Shown one piece after another: positions 17,416-25,082 of a DNA stretch of 64,000 nucleotides. Each line of letters opens with the position of its first letter. Within the stretch, counting starts at the first letter, position 1. The notes beneath the pieces are model-generated. The model saw only the letters and a list, made by a program, of their open reading frames with translations, did no database searches and was not told the origin of the DNA. Location of the stretch: positions 111,421 to 175,420 of the forward strand of contig DATHEA010000031.1 of assembly GCA_035318745.1 (NCBI GenBank), read 5' to 3'. Source of the stretch: VRUE01 sp035318745. Lineage in GTDB: Bacteria > Actinomycetota > Thermoleophilia > Solirubrobacterales > 70-9. The position numbers were made by a program, and so were the translations under genes.

Positions 17416-18791
17416 GTCCGGACCAGGGCAGGAGAGGGACGTCTGGCAAGGGCGGAGGCGGCAAAGCCTCCGGGCCCGTGGCCGCGCGCCGCCTCGGGCT
17501 GCTCGTGTTCGGTCTCGCTTTCGTCGCGCTCTTCGCCATCGTCGCGATCTCAGTGGGCGTTGGACATCCGAGCGTTCCTTCGGGCGACGCAGCATTGGTC
17601 GAAGACACGCCCGGAGACACCGGCAACGTCCCAGTCGCCAAGGTCGAACACGCGATCGAACTGGCGGCGGCGCAGGCAGGCGAAAAAACGACCCCGAAAC
17701 CGGGCGATCCCAAATACGACGAAACGAAGGAAACGGCCGTCAACTCGGTCCTCGAAGGGATCTGGATTCAGGGGCTGGCGAACCAGTGGGGCATCGAGGT
17801 GAGCGACAAGGAAGTCGCCGCCGAAGTCAAGAAAGTGAAGAAAGAAAGCTTCAAATCGGAAGCCGAATTCCAGAAATTCCTCAAGGAATCCCACTACACG
17901 CCTGCCGACATCGAAGAACGGGTGCTGATCCAGATGCTCAGCAAAGAACTTCAGGAACAGCTGAAAGAAAAGGCCCCGACGCCGAGCCAGAGCGAAGTCA
18001 AGGCCTACTACGAAGCGGCGAAGGACACCCAGTTCACCCAGAAACCAAGCCGCGATGTGCGCACGATCCTGACCAAAGAGCAGAAAAAAGCCGAAGAAGC
18101 GGCGGCTGCGCTTGGCAAAGACAACTCGGCGAAGAACTGGGGAAAAGTCGCCAAGAAGTACTCGGAAGACCCGACCACGAAAGAAAGCGGCGGACTGCAG
18201 AAAGCGGTCCAGGAAGGCACCCTCGAAGAACCGCTGAACGCGGAAATCTTCAGCACGCCGGAAGGCGAGCTCAAAGGGCCAACCAAGGGCAAAGGCGGTT
18301 ACGTCGTCTTCGAAGTGGTCAACTCGACGCCGGAAAGCGTGCAGGAACTGAAAACGGTCGAAAGCCAGATCCAGAGCACGCTGGCGCAGCGGGACGAACA
18401 GGAATACTTCGCCAACTTCGTCTCCAGCTTCCAGACCGAATGGAAGCAACGGAGCTTCTGTGCTTCGGAGTTCACGACCGAACGCTGCGCGAACTTCAAG
18501 GGCAGCGGACATGCCTCGACGGCGCCCGAAGGCTGCTACGAAGCCAGCCCTAAAGGCGGCCTGCCCGAAGCCTGCCCGGCGCCAGTCTCCCAGTTGGTCC
18601 CGGCCCTGCCCGGAACGGTGACGCCGCTGGAACCGAAGGGCAAACCGCTGGCCCAGCGGCCGATACCGAAGGCGGAAGCCGGCAAAGAAGCAGCGGGCGC
18701 CACCGGTCTGCCGGAAGGCGCCGTGCCGGCGCCCAGCGAAGAAGCACCGCCCGCCGAAGAAGAAGCACCGCCCGCCGAAACCGGCGAATAG
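17412..18791 (+). CDS. Membrane-anchored SurA/PpiC-type peptidyl-prolyl isomerase
   Basis: A 459-residue protein. GTG at 17412 overlaps the mfd stop. A basic N-tail precedes one membrane segment at residues ~30-50 (LGLLVFGLAFVALFAIVAI). The outside part has a SurA-type N-terminal chaperone helix bundle with many Lys and Glu, then a parvulin domain (residues ~215-320: VRTILTKEQKKAEEAAAALG ... WGKVAKKYSEDPTTKESGG). Four Cys and a Pro/Glu/Ala-rich tail follow. The likely role is folding of exported proteins at the outer face of the membrane. The region after the membrane segment uses GAA and AAA codons heavily, unlike the GAG-rich mfd and eno genes on either side. Confidence 0.88.
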   Translation: MSPDQGRRGTSGKGGGGKASGPVAARRLGLLVFGLAFVALFAIVAISVGVGHPSVPSGDAALVEDTPGDTGNVPVAKVEHAIELAAAQAGEKTTPKPGDPKYDETKETAVNSVLEGIWIQGLANQWGIEVSDKEVAAEVKKVKKESFKSEAEFQKFLKESHYTPADIEERVLIQMLSKELQEQLKEKAPTPSQSEVKAYYEAAKDTQFTQKPSRDVRTILTKEQKKAEEAAAALGKDNSAKNWGKVAKKYSEDPTTKESGGLQKAVQEGTLEEPLNAEIFSTPEGELKGPTKGKGGYVVFEVVNSTPESVQELKTVESQIQSTLAQRDEQEYFANFVSSFQTEWKQRSFCASEFTTERCANFKGSGHASTAPEGCYEASPKGGLPEACPAPVSQLVPALPGTVTPLEPKGKPLAQRPIPKAEAGKEAAGATGLPEGAVPAPSEEAPPAEEEAPPAETGE

Positions 18792-18838
18792 GCCCCCGGG
18801 ACGCGACCGCCGGCCGTCGATAGACTGGCGCGCCTTCC

Positions 18839-20134
18839 ATGAGCGCCATCTCCTCCATCCACGCGCGCCAGATCCTCGACTCGCGCGGCAACCCCACGGT
18901 CGAGGTCGAGGTGGTTCTCGACTCGGGCGCGCGGGGGCTGGCGGCGGTTCCCTCCGGCGCCTCCACCGGGGAGTTCGAGGCGGTCGAGCTGCGCGACGGT
19001 GGCGCTACTTGGGGCGGTAAGGGGGTATCTGGCGCGGTCGGGAACGTCAACGGCGAGATCGCCGCAGCCCTGACCGGAGCGCGCGCCGCCGAGCAGGGCG
19101 CGCTCGACGAGACGATGATCGAGCTCGACGGCACGCCGAACAAGGGCCGGCTGGGCGCCAACGCGATCCTCGGCGTTTCGCTGGCGGCGGCGAAGGCGGC
19201 TGCGGCGGACTCCGGCCAGCCCCTCTACCGCTACCTGGCCGAGCTTTACGGCGGCGGCGAGCCCGGCCTGTTGCCGGTGCCGATGATGAACGTGCTCAAC
19301 GGCGGCGCCCACGCCGACAACTCGGTCGACTTCCAGGAGTTCATGGTGGTTCCGGCCGGTGCATCGAGCTTTGCCGAGTGCCTGCGGGTCGGGACCGAGG
19401 TCTTCCACGCGTTGGAGAAGAGCCTCGCCTCGAAGGGGCTCTCGACCGCGGGTGGCGACGAGGGTGGCTTCGCGCCCGATCTCGATTCCAACGAGGCAGC
19501 CCTACAGGCCGTCCTGGCGGGCGTCGAGGCCGCCGGCTACGAGCCGGGCTCCGATGTCTTCATCGCCCTCGACCCGGCCACCAGCGAGGTCTACGAGGGC
19601 GGCGCATACGTGCTCGAGCACGAGGGCCGCACCCTCTCGCCCGAGGAGATGGCCGCCTACTGGGAGGACGCCTGCTCGCGCTACCCGATCCTCTCGATCG
19701 AGGACGGCATGGACGAGGAGGACTGGGACGGCTGGAAGCTGCTGACCGAACGGCTCGGCGAGCGGGTGCAGCTGGTCGGCGACGACCTCTTCGTCACCAA
19801 CCCGGAGCGGCTGCGCCGGGGGATCGAGCTCGGCGTCGGCAACTCGGTCCTGGTCAAGGTCAACCAGATCGGCACCCTGAGCGAGACCCTGGAGGCGATT
19901 CGCATCGCCCGCGAGGCCGGTTACACGGCTGTGATCTCGCACCGCTCGGGCGAGACCGAGGACACGACGATCGCCGACCTCGCCGTCGCCACCGGCGCGG
20001 GCCAGATCAAGACCGGCGCCCCATCGCGCTCGGACCGGGTGGCGAAGTACAACCGGCTCCTTCGCATCGAGGAGGAGTTGGGAGACGCTGCGGAGTTTCC
20101 AGGCCTGAACGCATTCGCCCAGCGCATTTCCTAA
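18839..20134 (+). CDS. eno: Enolase
   Basis: A 431-residue phosphopyruvate hydratase of normal length. Visible landmarks are ARQILDSRGNPTVE, the mobile loop SGASTGEFEA, the Mg ligands in SIEDGMDEEDWDGW and LVGDDLFVTN, the catalytic Lys in VLVKVNQIGTLSET, and the signature SHRSGETEDTTIADLAV. ATG at 18839 lies 48 nt after the PPIase gene. Downstream is the FtsB/DivIC-like gene, the usual eno-ftsB arrangement of actinobacteria, though the DUF501 gene often found with it is absent. Confidence 0.98.
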   Translation: MSAISSIHARQILDSRGNPTVEVEVVLDSGARGLAAVPSGASTGEFEAVELRDGGATWGGKGVSGAVGNVNGEIAAALTGARAAEQGALDETMIELDGTPNKGRLGANAILGVSLAAAKAAAADSGQPLYRYLAELYGGGEPGLLPVPMMNVLNGGAHADNSVDFQEFMVVPAGASSFAECLRVGTEVFHALEKSLASKGLSTAGGDEGGFAPDLDSNEAALQAVLAGVEAAGYEPGSDVFIALDPATSEVYEGGAYVLEHEGRTLSPEEMAAYWEDACSRYPILSIEDGMDEEDWDGWKLLTERLGERVQLVGDDLFVTNPERLRRGIELGVGNSVLVKVNQIGTLSETLEAIRIAREAGYTAVISHRSGETEDTTIADLAVATGAGQIKTGAPSRSDRVAKYNRLLRIEEELGDAAEFPGLNAFAQRIS

Positions 20135-20171
20135 ATGAAGGAATGCGGGGCTCGGTCGCGTAGGACCGGGT

Positions 20172-20576
20172 ATGGCAGCTCGTGCCCGGCCGGCAAGAAG
20201 CGCAACTACGACGCGCAGAGCTGCCTCTCGGGAAACTACGTCCCGGCAGAGACGGCGTCCCGCCGCCCGCCGCAAACCAGCCGCGCGGCGCGGCGAGAGT
20301 CGCATCCGCTGGGACCGTGTCGGGCGTATCGCCCTGACCCTGGTCCTCGCCGCCGTCCTCTACTCGTATCTGAACCCGGCGATCGACTTCGTCAAGACCT
20401 ACACGGCGACCACCGCCGCCAAGGCCGAGTTCCACGAGATGCTGCACGAAAACAAGCGTCTCCACAACCGCATCCAGACGGCGGACGAGCCCACGGTCAT
20501 CGACCGCAGGGCCCGCGCGCAGGGCATGGTCGCCGAAGGCGAGACGCCGATCGTCGTCCACGGGCTGGGCGGCTAG
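20172..20576 (+). CDS. FtsB/DivIC-like septum formation initiator
   Basis: A 134-residue bitopic protein: a ~45-residue Arg/Ala-rich cytoplasmic N-terminus, one membrane segment at ~50-66 (IALTLVLAAVLYSYLNPA), then a coiled coil (AKAEFHEMLHENKRLHNRIQ) and a short C-terminal segment (IDRRARAQGMVAEGE) that matches the family's conserved IExxAR pattern. FtsB proteins join the divisome with FtsL and FtsQ. The position directly after eno supports the assignment. ATG at 20172 is chosen because the first in-frame start after the eno stop gives the full basic tail. Confidence 0.85.
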   Translation: MAARARPARSATTTRRAASRETTSRQRRRPAARRKPAARRGESRIRWDRVGRIALTLVLAAVLYSYLNPAIDFVKTYTATTAAKAEFHEMLHENKRLHNRIQTADEPTVIDRRARAQGMVAEGETPIVVHGLGG

Positions 20577-20597
20577 TCCTAGCCTTCGGAGCGGCCG

Positions 20598-23021
20598 GTG
20601 GTTAGCGCCGGTTCCTACATCCTCAGCGCTGTCCTGCTGGCCGTCCTAGTCCTCTCGCTGGGGTTCTCGGCGGTTTGTCTGCGGCGGAGGCTTATGCCCG
20701 CGTGGGAGGGGGCTCCGGCGCACCTGGTCGAGGCGATTCTTGGTGTTGCCCTGTTGATTTGGCTCAGCGAGCTGCTTGGGGTCGTCAATTTGCTCTATGC
20801 CGGAACGCTCGTTGCCGCGGCGCTCCTTCTTGCGGCAGCGGTCGCTTTCGGCTCGCGGGTCCTGTCGGGGAGAGGGGGTGGCGGGGCGGGGCTGGGTTTT
20901 TCGCCAAAGGCATCTAAGGCCGTCCGAGATGGCGATCGGGGCGAAAAAGAGGACGCCGCCCCGCCCCGCCACCCCCTCTCCCCGCCACCCGCGGGAGGGA
21001 CGCTCACTGCTATGGCTGTCGGGGTCATTGCGCTGGTGTTCGCGCACTGGGGACTGACTGCGAAAGATGCGTTGGGTCGGGGCGTCTTCAACTTCGATTC
21101 CCTCTGGTACCACCTGCCGTTTGCGGTGGAAATGGCGCACAGCCACTCGGTCACGGGGCTGCATTACACGGAGACGATCTTCACGAACTGGTTCTACCCG
21201 CAGAACGGGGAGCTGCTGCACGCGGATGGGATCTTGATCACGGGGCGGGACACGCTCAGCTTGTTCCTCAACTTCGGCTGGCTGGCGATTGCTTTCCTGG
21301 CGGCGTGGTGCATCGGTCGGCCCTACGGTCGCGCTCCCCTGACGACCGTGGCAGCTGCAGTCCTCCTCGAGTGCCACACGCTTGTAGTTCGCGAGCCAGG
21401 AGCCGCCAAGAATGATCTGATGGCCGCGGCGCTGCTCCTCGCTGCAATTGCCGTTCTCGTCAACTCCGAGTGGTTTCTGACGCGGGTGGCGCGGGGGGAG
21501 GGGGGGTTCGGACGGGTGAGTCCGCTAACCCCCCCTCCCCCCGTGACAGGACCCGCGGCCCAAATGCTCCCGTTGGCCGCAGCTGGACTTGCGACCGGGA
21601 TGGCGGTGGGGACCAAGTCGACTGCGCTGGCAATGGCCGCCGCGCTCACGGTTGCCGTGATCGTGCTTGCCCCTTCTGGGCGCCGGCGGGCCGCTGCCGG
21701 GTGGTGGTTTGCCGCTGCCGTGGCCGGTGGCGGCTACTGGTACCTGCGCAACCTGGTCATCTCCGGCAACCCGCTGCCCCAGTTAGAGCACCTGGGCCCG
21801 ATCACGCTGCCCCACCCGGAGCGGCTTCAGGAAGGCCGTCCCGACTTCAGCATCGTCCACTACGCGACCGACACCGGTGTCTGGAGCAAGTACTTCGAGC
21901 CCGGTCTGCACCAAGCCTTCGGCGCCCTCTGGCCCCTCGTCATCGCCGCCGCCATCGCCGGTGGCCTGACCGCCCTTCTGTGGGGCCGTACGCGCGTTCT
22001 GCGCTGGATGGGCGGAGTGGCCCTATTCGGCATGCTCGCCTACGTCTTCACCCCCCTCAGCGCCGCAGGAGCCGAGGGCGCCCCCGTCGGCTTCGCAATC
22101 AACATCCGCTACGCAATCCCAGCTCTCCTAGCGGGCCTGACCCTGCTCCCTCTGGCCTTCGCCAGGTCCGGGGCATCTGATGTTTCGGCCCCTTCCGCGG
22201 GTGGCGGAGGGGGAGGGGGGGTTCGGACGGGTGAGTCCGCTAACCCCCCCTCCCCCTCCGACAGGACCCGCGGCCGGGGGCTTGCGTCCCAGTCGGTCGA
22301 CCTCGTTGGCTGGGTCCTGCTTGGCGTGTTCCTGCTGGTCCTGCTCGCGACCGACCGCTCCGACGCCGCCCTGCGCGACCCCGACCGCCTCTTCGGCTGG
22401 CTGATCGCTGCCCTCGTGGTGCTGATCCCGGCGGCGCTGCTGTTCGCCCGGCAGCGCGGAGCACCCCGGGGCGCGATCGTCGCTGGATTCGCCGGCCTCG
22501 CCATCGCCGTGGTCGCGATCGGCTACCCGATGCAGCGGGACTACCTGCGCGACCGCTTCCTCAATGCGGATGCGGAAACGAGCATCCCCGGGATGCACCT
22601 CGACTCGGCCTACCGCTTGGCCCGGGGGGTCAATGACTCCCGTATCGGCCTCGCCGGCACCACCGCCGGCTTCCTCGAGTACGGCTTCTACGGCACCGAT
22701 CTATCCAACCGCGTGCGCTATCTCGGGGTGGAGGGACCGCACGGCGCTTTCAACGCGATCCCAAGCTGCTCCGAATTTCGCGCGGCTGTCAATGCCGCCG
22801 ACCTCGACTACCTGGTCACGTCTCCGTTCCTCAACTTCATCGAGCCCGGCGAGCCGATCGCCTCGCCGGAGGCTCGCTGGTTGCGCGGCGAGTCGGCGGT
22901 GGTCCCGATCCAGCGCAGCGGCCCGGTGACCGTCTGGCGCGTCCGTGGCCGCCTCGGCCTCTCGACCTGCGGTCCCCAGAACGCTCCGCTCCACGTGATT
23001 CCCCAGCAGCCGCCTGGGTAG
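20598..23021 (+). CDS. Large multi-pass membrane glycosyltransferase-like protein with three in-frame hairpin insertions
   Basis: An 807-residue protein with roughly a dozen membrane helices and a conserved luminal pattern (FDSLWYHLPFAVEMAHS, FTNWFYPQNGELLH) that resembles GT-C polyprenol-dependent glycosyltransferases. The family is not recognised more precisely. Three structured elements of 138, 75 and 75 bp lie inside the frame, all multiples of three. They add low-complexity Gly, Pro, Ser and Arg stretches at residues ~87-131, ~296-319 and ~534-558. None interrupts a predicted helix. GTG at 20598 follows the FtsB-like gene by 21 nt. The last ~90 residues are likely extracytoplasmic. A role in cell-envelope glycan assembly is inferred. 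Confidence 0.75.
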   Translation: MVSAGSYILSAVLLAVLVLSLGFSAVCLRRRLMPAWEGAPAHLVEAILGVALLIWLSELLGVVNLLYAGTLVAAALLLAAAVAFGSRVLSGRGGGGAGLGFSPKASKAVRDGDRGEKEDAAPPRHPLSPPPAGGTLTAMAVGVIALVFAHWGLTAKDALGRGVFNFDSLWYHLPFAVEMAHSHSVTGLHYTETIFTNWFYPQNGELLHADGILITGRDTLSLFLNFGWLAIAFLAAWCIGRPYGRAPLTTVAAAVLLECHTLVVREPGAAKNDLMAAALLLAAIAVLVNSEWFLTRVARGEGGFGRVSPLTPPPPVTGPAAQMLPLAAAGLATGMAVGTKSTALAMAAALTVAVIVLAPSGRRRAAAGWWFAAAVAGGGYWYLRNLVISGNPLPQLEHLGPITLPHPERLQEGRPDFSIVHYATDTGVWSKYFEPGLHQAFGALWPLVIAAAIAGGLTALLWGRTRVLRWMGGVALFGMLAYVFTPLSAAGAEGAPVGFAINIRYAIPALLAGLTLLPLAFARSGASDVSAPSAGGGGGGGVRTGESANPPSPSDRTRGRGLASQSVDLVGWVLLGVFLLVLLATDRSDAALRDPDRLFGWLIAALVVLIPAALLFARQRGAPRGAIVAGFAGLAIAVVAIGYPMQRDYLRDRFLNADAETSIPGMHLDSAYRLARGVNDSRIGLAGTTAGFLEYGFYGTDLSNRVRYLGVEGPHGAFNAIPSCSEFRAAVNAADLDYLVTSPFLNFIEPGEPIASPEARWLRGESAVVPIQRSGPVTVWRVRGRLGLSTCGPQNAPLHVIPQQPPG
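20855..20992. repeat. In-gene hairpin element, type B ends with type C core (138 bp)
   Basis: Starts GCGGGTCCTGTC and ends GCCACCCGC, the same termini as the 75-bp elements. The interior has G-rich and C-rich complementary arms and a core with GGTTTTTCGCC ... GGCGAAAAAGAGGACGCC that matches the element at 2357-2475. It is 46 codons long and keeps the reading frame of the glycosyltransferase-like gene. Confidence 0.85.
21482..21556. repeat. In-gene hairpin element, type B (75 bp), copy 1
   Basis: Begins GCGGGTGGC and ends GACAGGACCCGC. The middle is a G-run arm, TT, a 5-bp stem CGGAC/GTCCG with loop GGGTGA, CTAA, then a C-run arm. It is exactly 25 codons and lies in frame within the glycosyltransferase-like gene. 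Confidence 0.88.
22197..22271. repeat. In-gene hairpin element, type B (75 bp), copy 2
   Basis: Same length, ends and core as the copy at 21482, but the outer arms differ and still pair with each other. It is again in frame. A third 75-bp copy lies at 30747-30821 in the opposite orientation. Confidence 0.88.
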
Positions 23022-23030
23022 TCTCGTCTC

Positions 23031-23354
23031 GTGGCCTATCCACTCGAGAACGCGCTCTTCCAATGGGAGGAGGGCTGGCGGGCGCTGCAGGGGATCGAGG
23101 ACGTGCGTGAGCGCCGCCAGGCCGATCGCGTCGTCTCTGCGGTTCAGGACGAGCTGCGGCGACGGATCGGGTCGACCTTCGCGGCCGCGGAGCTGGCGGA
23201 GCTGTACGGGCGTGGCACCGACTGGTGCCTGCAGGTGGCGAGGGATGCCGCACCGGCGCTGGCCGGCGATTCGCGTTCGCTCGCGGACGCGGCCTTCTGG
23301 CTCTACCTGCGCGGCGCCACCGATTTCGCCGGTGGCCGCCGACTGCCCGTCTGA
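23031..23354 (+). CDS. Conserved small hypothetical protein
   Basis: A 107-residue, mostly helical soluble protein (YPLENALFQWEEGWRALQGI ... RRIGSTFAAAELAELY) with no recognised domain. GTG at 23031 starts 10 nt after the glycosyltransferase-like gene, so the two are probably co-transcribed. The last codons and the stop lie inside the left arm of a long hairpin, which would end transcription here. The alpha-helical, Trp-containing pattern resembles small actinobacterial proteins of unknown role. Confidence 0.72.
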   Translation: MAYPLENALFQWEEGWRALQGIEDVRERRQADRVVSAVQDELRRRIGSTFAAAELAELYGRGTDWCLQVARDAAPALAGDSRSLADAAFWLYLRGATDFAGGRRLPV

Positions 23355-23442
23355 CCAAGCAGAGCAAGGACGCAGGGAGCGTGGCGTGCTCTGCACGCGA
23401 GCGACCGAGGACGCCGCTATGCGCCGGTCAGACGGGCAGTCG
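23340..23442. repeat. Long hairpin element, core type A (103 bp), between convergent genes
   Basis: Perfect 17-bp arms (23340-23356 with 23426-23442) enclose the core GCAAGGACGCAGGGAG ... CGACCGAGGACGCCG shared with 8721-8880. The left arm contains the stop of the plus-strand gene. The right arm abuts the stop codon of the minus-strand gene at 23443. Its position suits a bidirectional terminator. Confidence 0.85.
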
Positions 23443-24045
23443 CTACTCGCCGGAGTCGTCGTCGCCGACCGGGGCGCTCTCGCCCGCGCGGCGGATGACG
23501 ATCTGGTCCACGTCGATGCGGACTGTGACCTCGCGTTTGCCGGCCCAGTGCTCGACGTAGACGGGATTGTCCTTGACAGCGGCATCGAGCCAGAGGCCGT
23601 AGCCGTCCCGCTCGCCATGGTCGAAGGTCGCCTCGAGCTCTTTGCGCCGACCACGACCGCCGCGCCGGCCACGCCGCCGCCTGCGCCGGGGGCGCGCTCC
23701 GCCGGTCTCGTCGTCGTCATCCTCGGCAGCTTTGGACGCTTTGCGAGCCGGCTTCTCCTCGTCACCCTCGCCCTCATCCTCGTCCGGCTCGTCCTCGTCC
23801 TCTTCCTCCTCCTCGGCGGCCTCTTCGGCCGTCGCCGCCTCGACCTCGGCCTCGATCTCGTCACGGAGGTCGACCTCGCCGCTGCCGGCGTCCTCGCCGT
23901 CGGGGGTGAGGTCATGCTGTTTGCGGAACTCGCGCAGCTCCGAGGCGGAGACTTCGAGCTGGTGGGCGATCCAGGCATCGGTGCGACCCTGCCGCACCCA
24001 GGCGCGGATCTGATTGAGCTGTGGCTTCAGTGAGCGTCGTGCCAT
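23443..24045 (-). CDS. Conserved hypothetical protein with HTH-like N-terminus and acidic/basic low-complexity middle
   Basis: A 200-residue protein in three parts. Residues 1-48 resemble a small helix-turn-helix (LNQIRAWVRQGRTDAWIAHQLEVSASELREF). Residues ~50-130 are low complexity, first Glu/Asp-rich and then Arg-rich (RPRRRRRRGRRGGRGRR). Residues ~135-200 form a compact, conserved-looking domain (FDHGERDGYGLWLDAAVKDN ... VDQIVIRR). The composition suggests nucleic-acid binding, but no function is known. ATG at 24045 has no competing start. It converges with the preceding gene onto a shared hairpin. Confidence 0.72.
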   Translation of the reverse strand: MARRSLKPQLNQIRAWVRQGRTDAWIAHQLEVSASELREFRKQHDLTPDGEDAGSGEVDLRDEIEAEVEAATAEEAAEEEEEDEDEPDEDEGEGDEEKPARKASKAAEDDDDETGGARPRRRRRRGRRGGRGRRKELEATFDHGERDGYGLWLDAAVKDNPVYVEHWAGKREVTVRIDVDQIVIRRAGESAPVGDDDSGE

Positions 24046-24105
24046 CGGCGCGCGAGTCTATTCAACCTGGACAGCGGTTCGCGGAGTCACGGTCGGCGGG
24101 CGGCC

Positions 24106-24345
24106 CTAGGCCATCAGGAAGGAGAGAGCCTCGAACATCGAGACGACGACGACGACGACCGTAGCCGTGAGGCAGACCGCGAGCACGCTGAAGCGCACTT
24201 TGCCGTGCTGCTCGTTGCGGGTTATGCGGCGCTCGCGCGACCGGTTGGCGGCGCGGCGGCGCAGCTGCTCGCGGCGGCGGCGCTCCAAGGTCGTCTCCTG
24301 CTCGAAGGCGACCTCGAACTGGTTGATGCTTTGACGCATTCTCAT
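24106..24345 (-). CDS. Small single-pass membrane protein
   Basis: A 79-residue protein with an Arg/Glu-rich helical N-terminus (FEVAFEQETTLERRRREQLR) and one C-terminal membrane segment (FSVLAVCLTATVVVVVVSMF). ATG at 24345 gives MRMRQSINQF. A longer frame extends upstream but would run through the thermonuclease gene. No function is recognised; the design suggests a tail-anchored cytoplasmic coiled coil. Confidence 0.65.
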   Translation of the reverse strand: MRMRQSINQFEVAFEQETTLERRRREQLRRRAANRSRERRITRNEQHGKVRFSVLAVCLTATVVVVVVSMFEALSFLMA

Positions 24346-24428
24346 AGAGAGCGGCCCGGGGACCGCGCGGCGGACCGTAGCAAGGCACACCGGCACTTGC
24401 AGGACTCGAGTTGTGACGTTGGTCACGA

Positions 24429-24965
24429 TCAGCAGGCACCCCAGAGGCCGCGCCCGCCCCGCCCCGCGACCAGCTCGAGGCGCCGAAAGCGCGGCGCGAA
24501 GCGGTCGTTCGGCGGGATCGTCAAGGAGCGGGCGAGGCCGCGTCGGACCAGGATCGGGTTGAAGAAGCGACCGCGGAGATAGACATAGGCCAGCAGTCGC
24601 CCGTAGACGTCCCGCCGCTCGACGCCGAAGACCAGCCGCACCCGCCTCCCGGTCAAGCGCCGTTTGGTGAAGTGCGAGGCACGCTCGCCGAAGCACTGCA
24701 CCGGCGTGTCCGGCTTGACCGTCTCCGGCGTGTCGACCCCGATAAGCCGCACATCCTCCTCGCGCCGCCCCCCGAGTCGCACTTCGATCGTGTCCCCGTC
24801 CACCACCCGCGTCACCCGAGCCACAGCAGACGCCGGTCCCTCCCCAAGCTCCCCCTCCCAAGGCCGCAGCACAACCACAGCTATAGCTAAAAAGAGCACA
24901 ACGCTGCCGACCCAATGTCGATACACGGCACCTAAAGGCCGTGGCGGCCATTTCTCGCCCCCCAC
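24429..24965 (-). CDS. Thermonuclease (SNase-like), membrane-anchored or exported
   Basis: A 178-residue protein with an uncleaved signal or anchor at ~15-33 (HWVGSVVLFLAIAVVVL) followed by a staphylococcal-nuclease domain: VVDGDTIEV, VRLIGVDTPET with the catalytic Arg and Asp/Glu, and VERRDVYGRLLAYVYL with the second Arg. The family cleaves DNA and RNA with Ca2+. GTG at 24965 is the natural start. It lies 1 bp from a long hairpin that separates it from the aldolase gene upstream on the same strand. Confidence 0.88.
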   Translation of the reverse strand: MGGEKWPPRPLGAVYRHWVGSVVLFLAIAVVVLRPWEGELGEGPASAVARVTRVVDGDTIEVRLGGRREEDVRLIGVDTPETVKPDTPVQCFGERASHFTKRRLTGRRVRLVFGVERRDVYGRLLAYVYLRGRFFNPILVRRGLARSLTIPPNDRFAPRFRRLELVAGRGGRGLWGAC

Positions 24966-24966
24966 G

Positions 24967-25082
24967 AAGAGGCCGTTCGGCAGGGCTGAAACGTCTTGTA
25001 CTTTTTCGGTGCCGGCCCCGGGCGTCAGCCCACCGGCGATTCACCGAAAAAGTTAAGTGGAAGCCCTGCCGAACGGCCTCTT
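24967..25082. repeat. Long hairpin element, core type D (116 bp)
   Basis: Perfect 21-bp arms (24967-24987 with 25062-25082) surround a core with an inner stem ACTTTTTCGGTG / CACCGAAAAAGT and a GC-rich apex. The right arm includes two bases of the aldolase stop codon; the left arm begins 1 bp before the thermonuclease start codon. The element therefore fills the whole gap between two co-directional genes. Confidence 0.85.

Noticed and set aside
21507..21532. Hammerhead or other self-cleaving ribozyme in the type B hairpin core
   Set aside because: The core has a simple stem with internal loop and lacks the CUGAUGA and GAA core of hammerheads; no match to other ribozyme cores that I can recognise.
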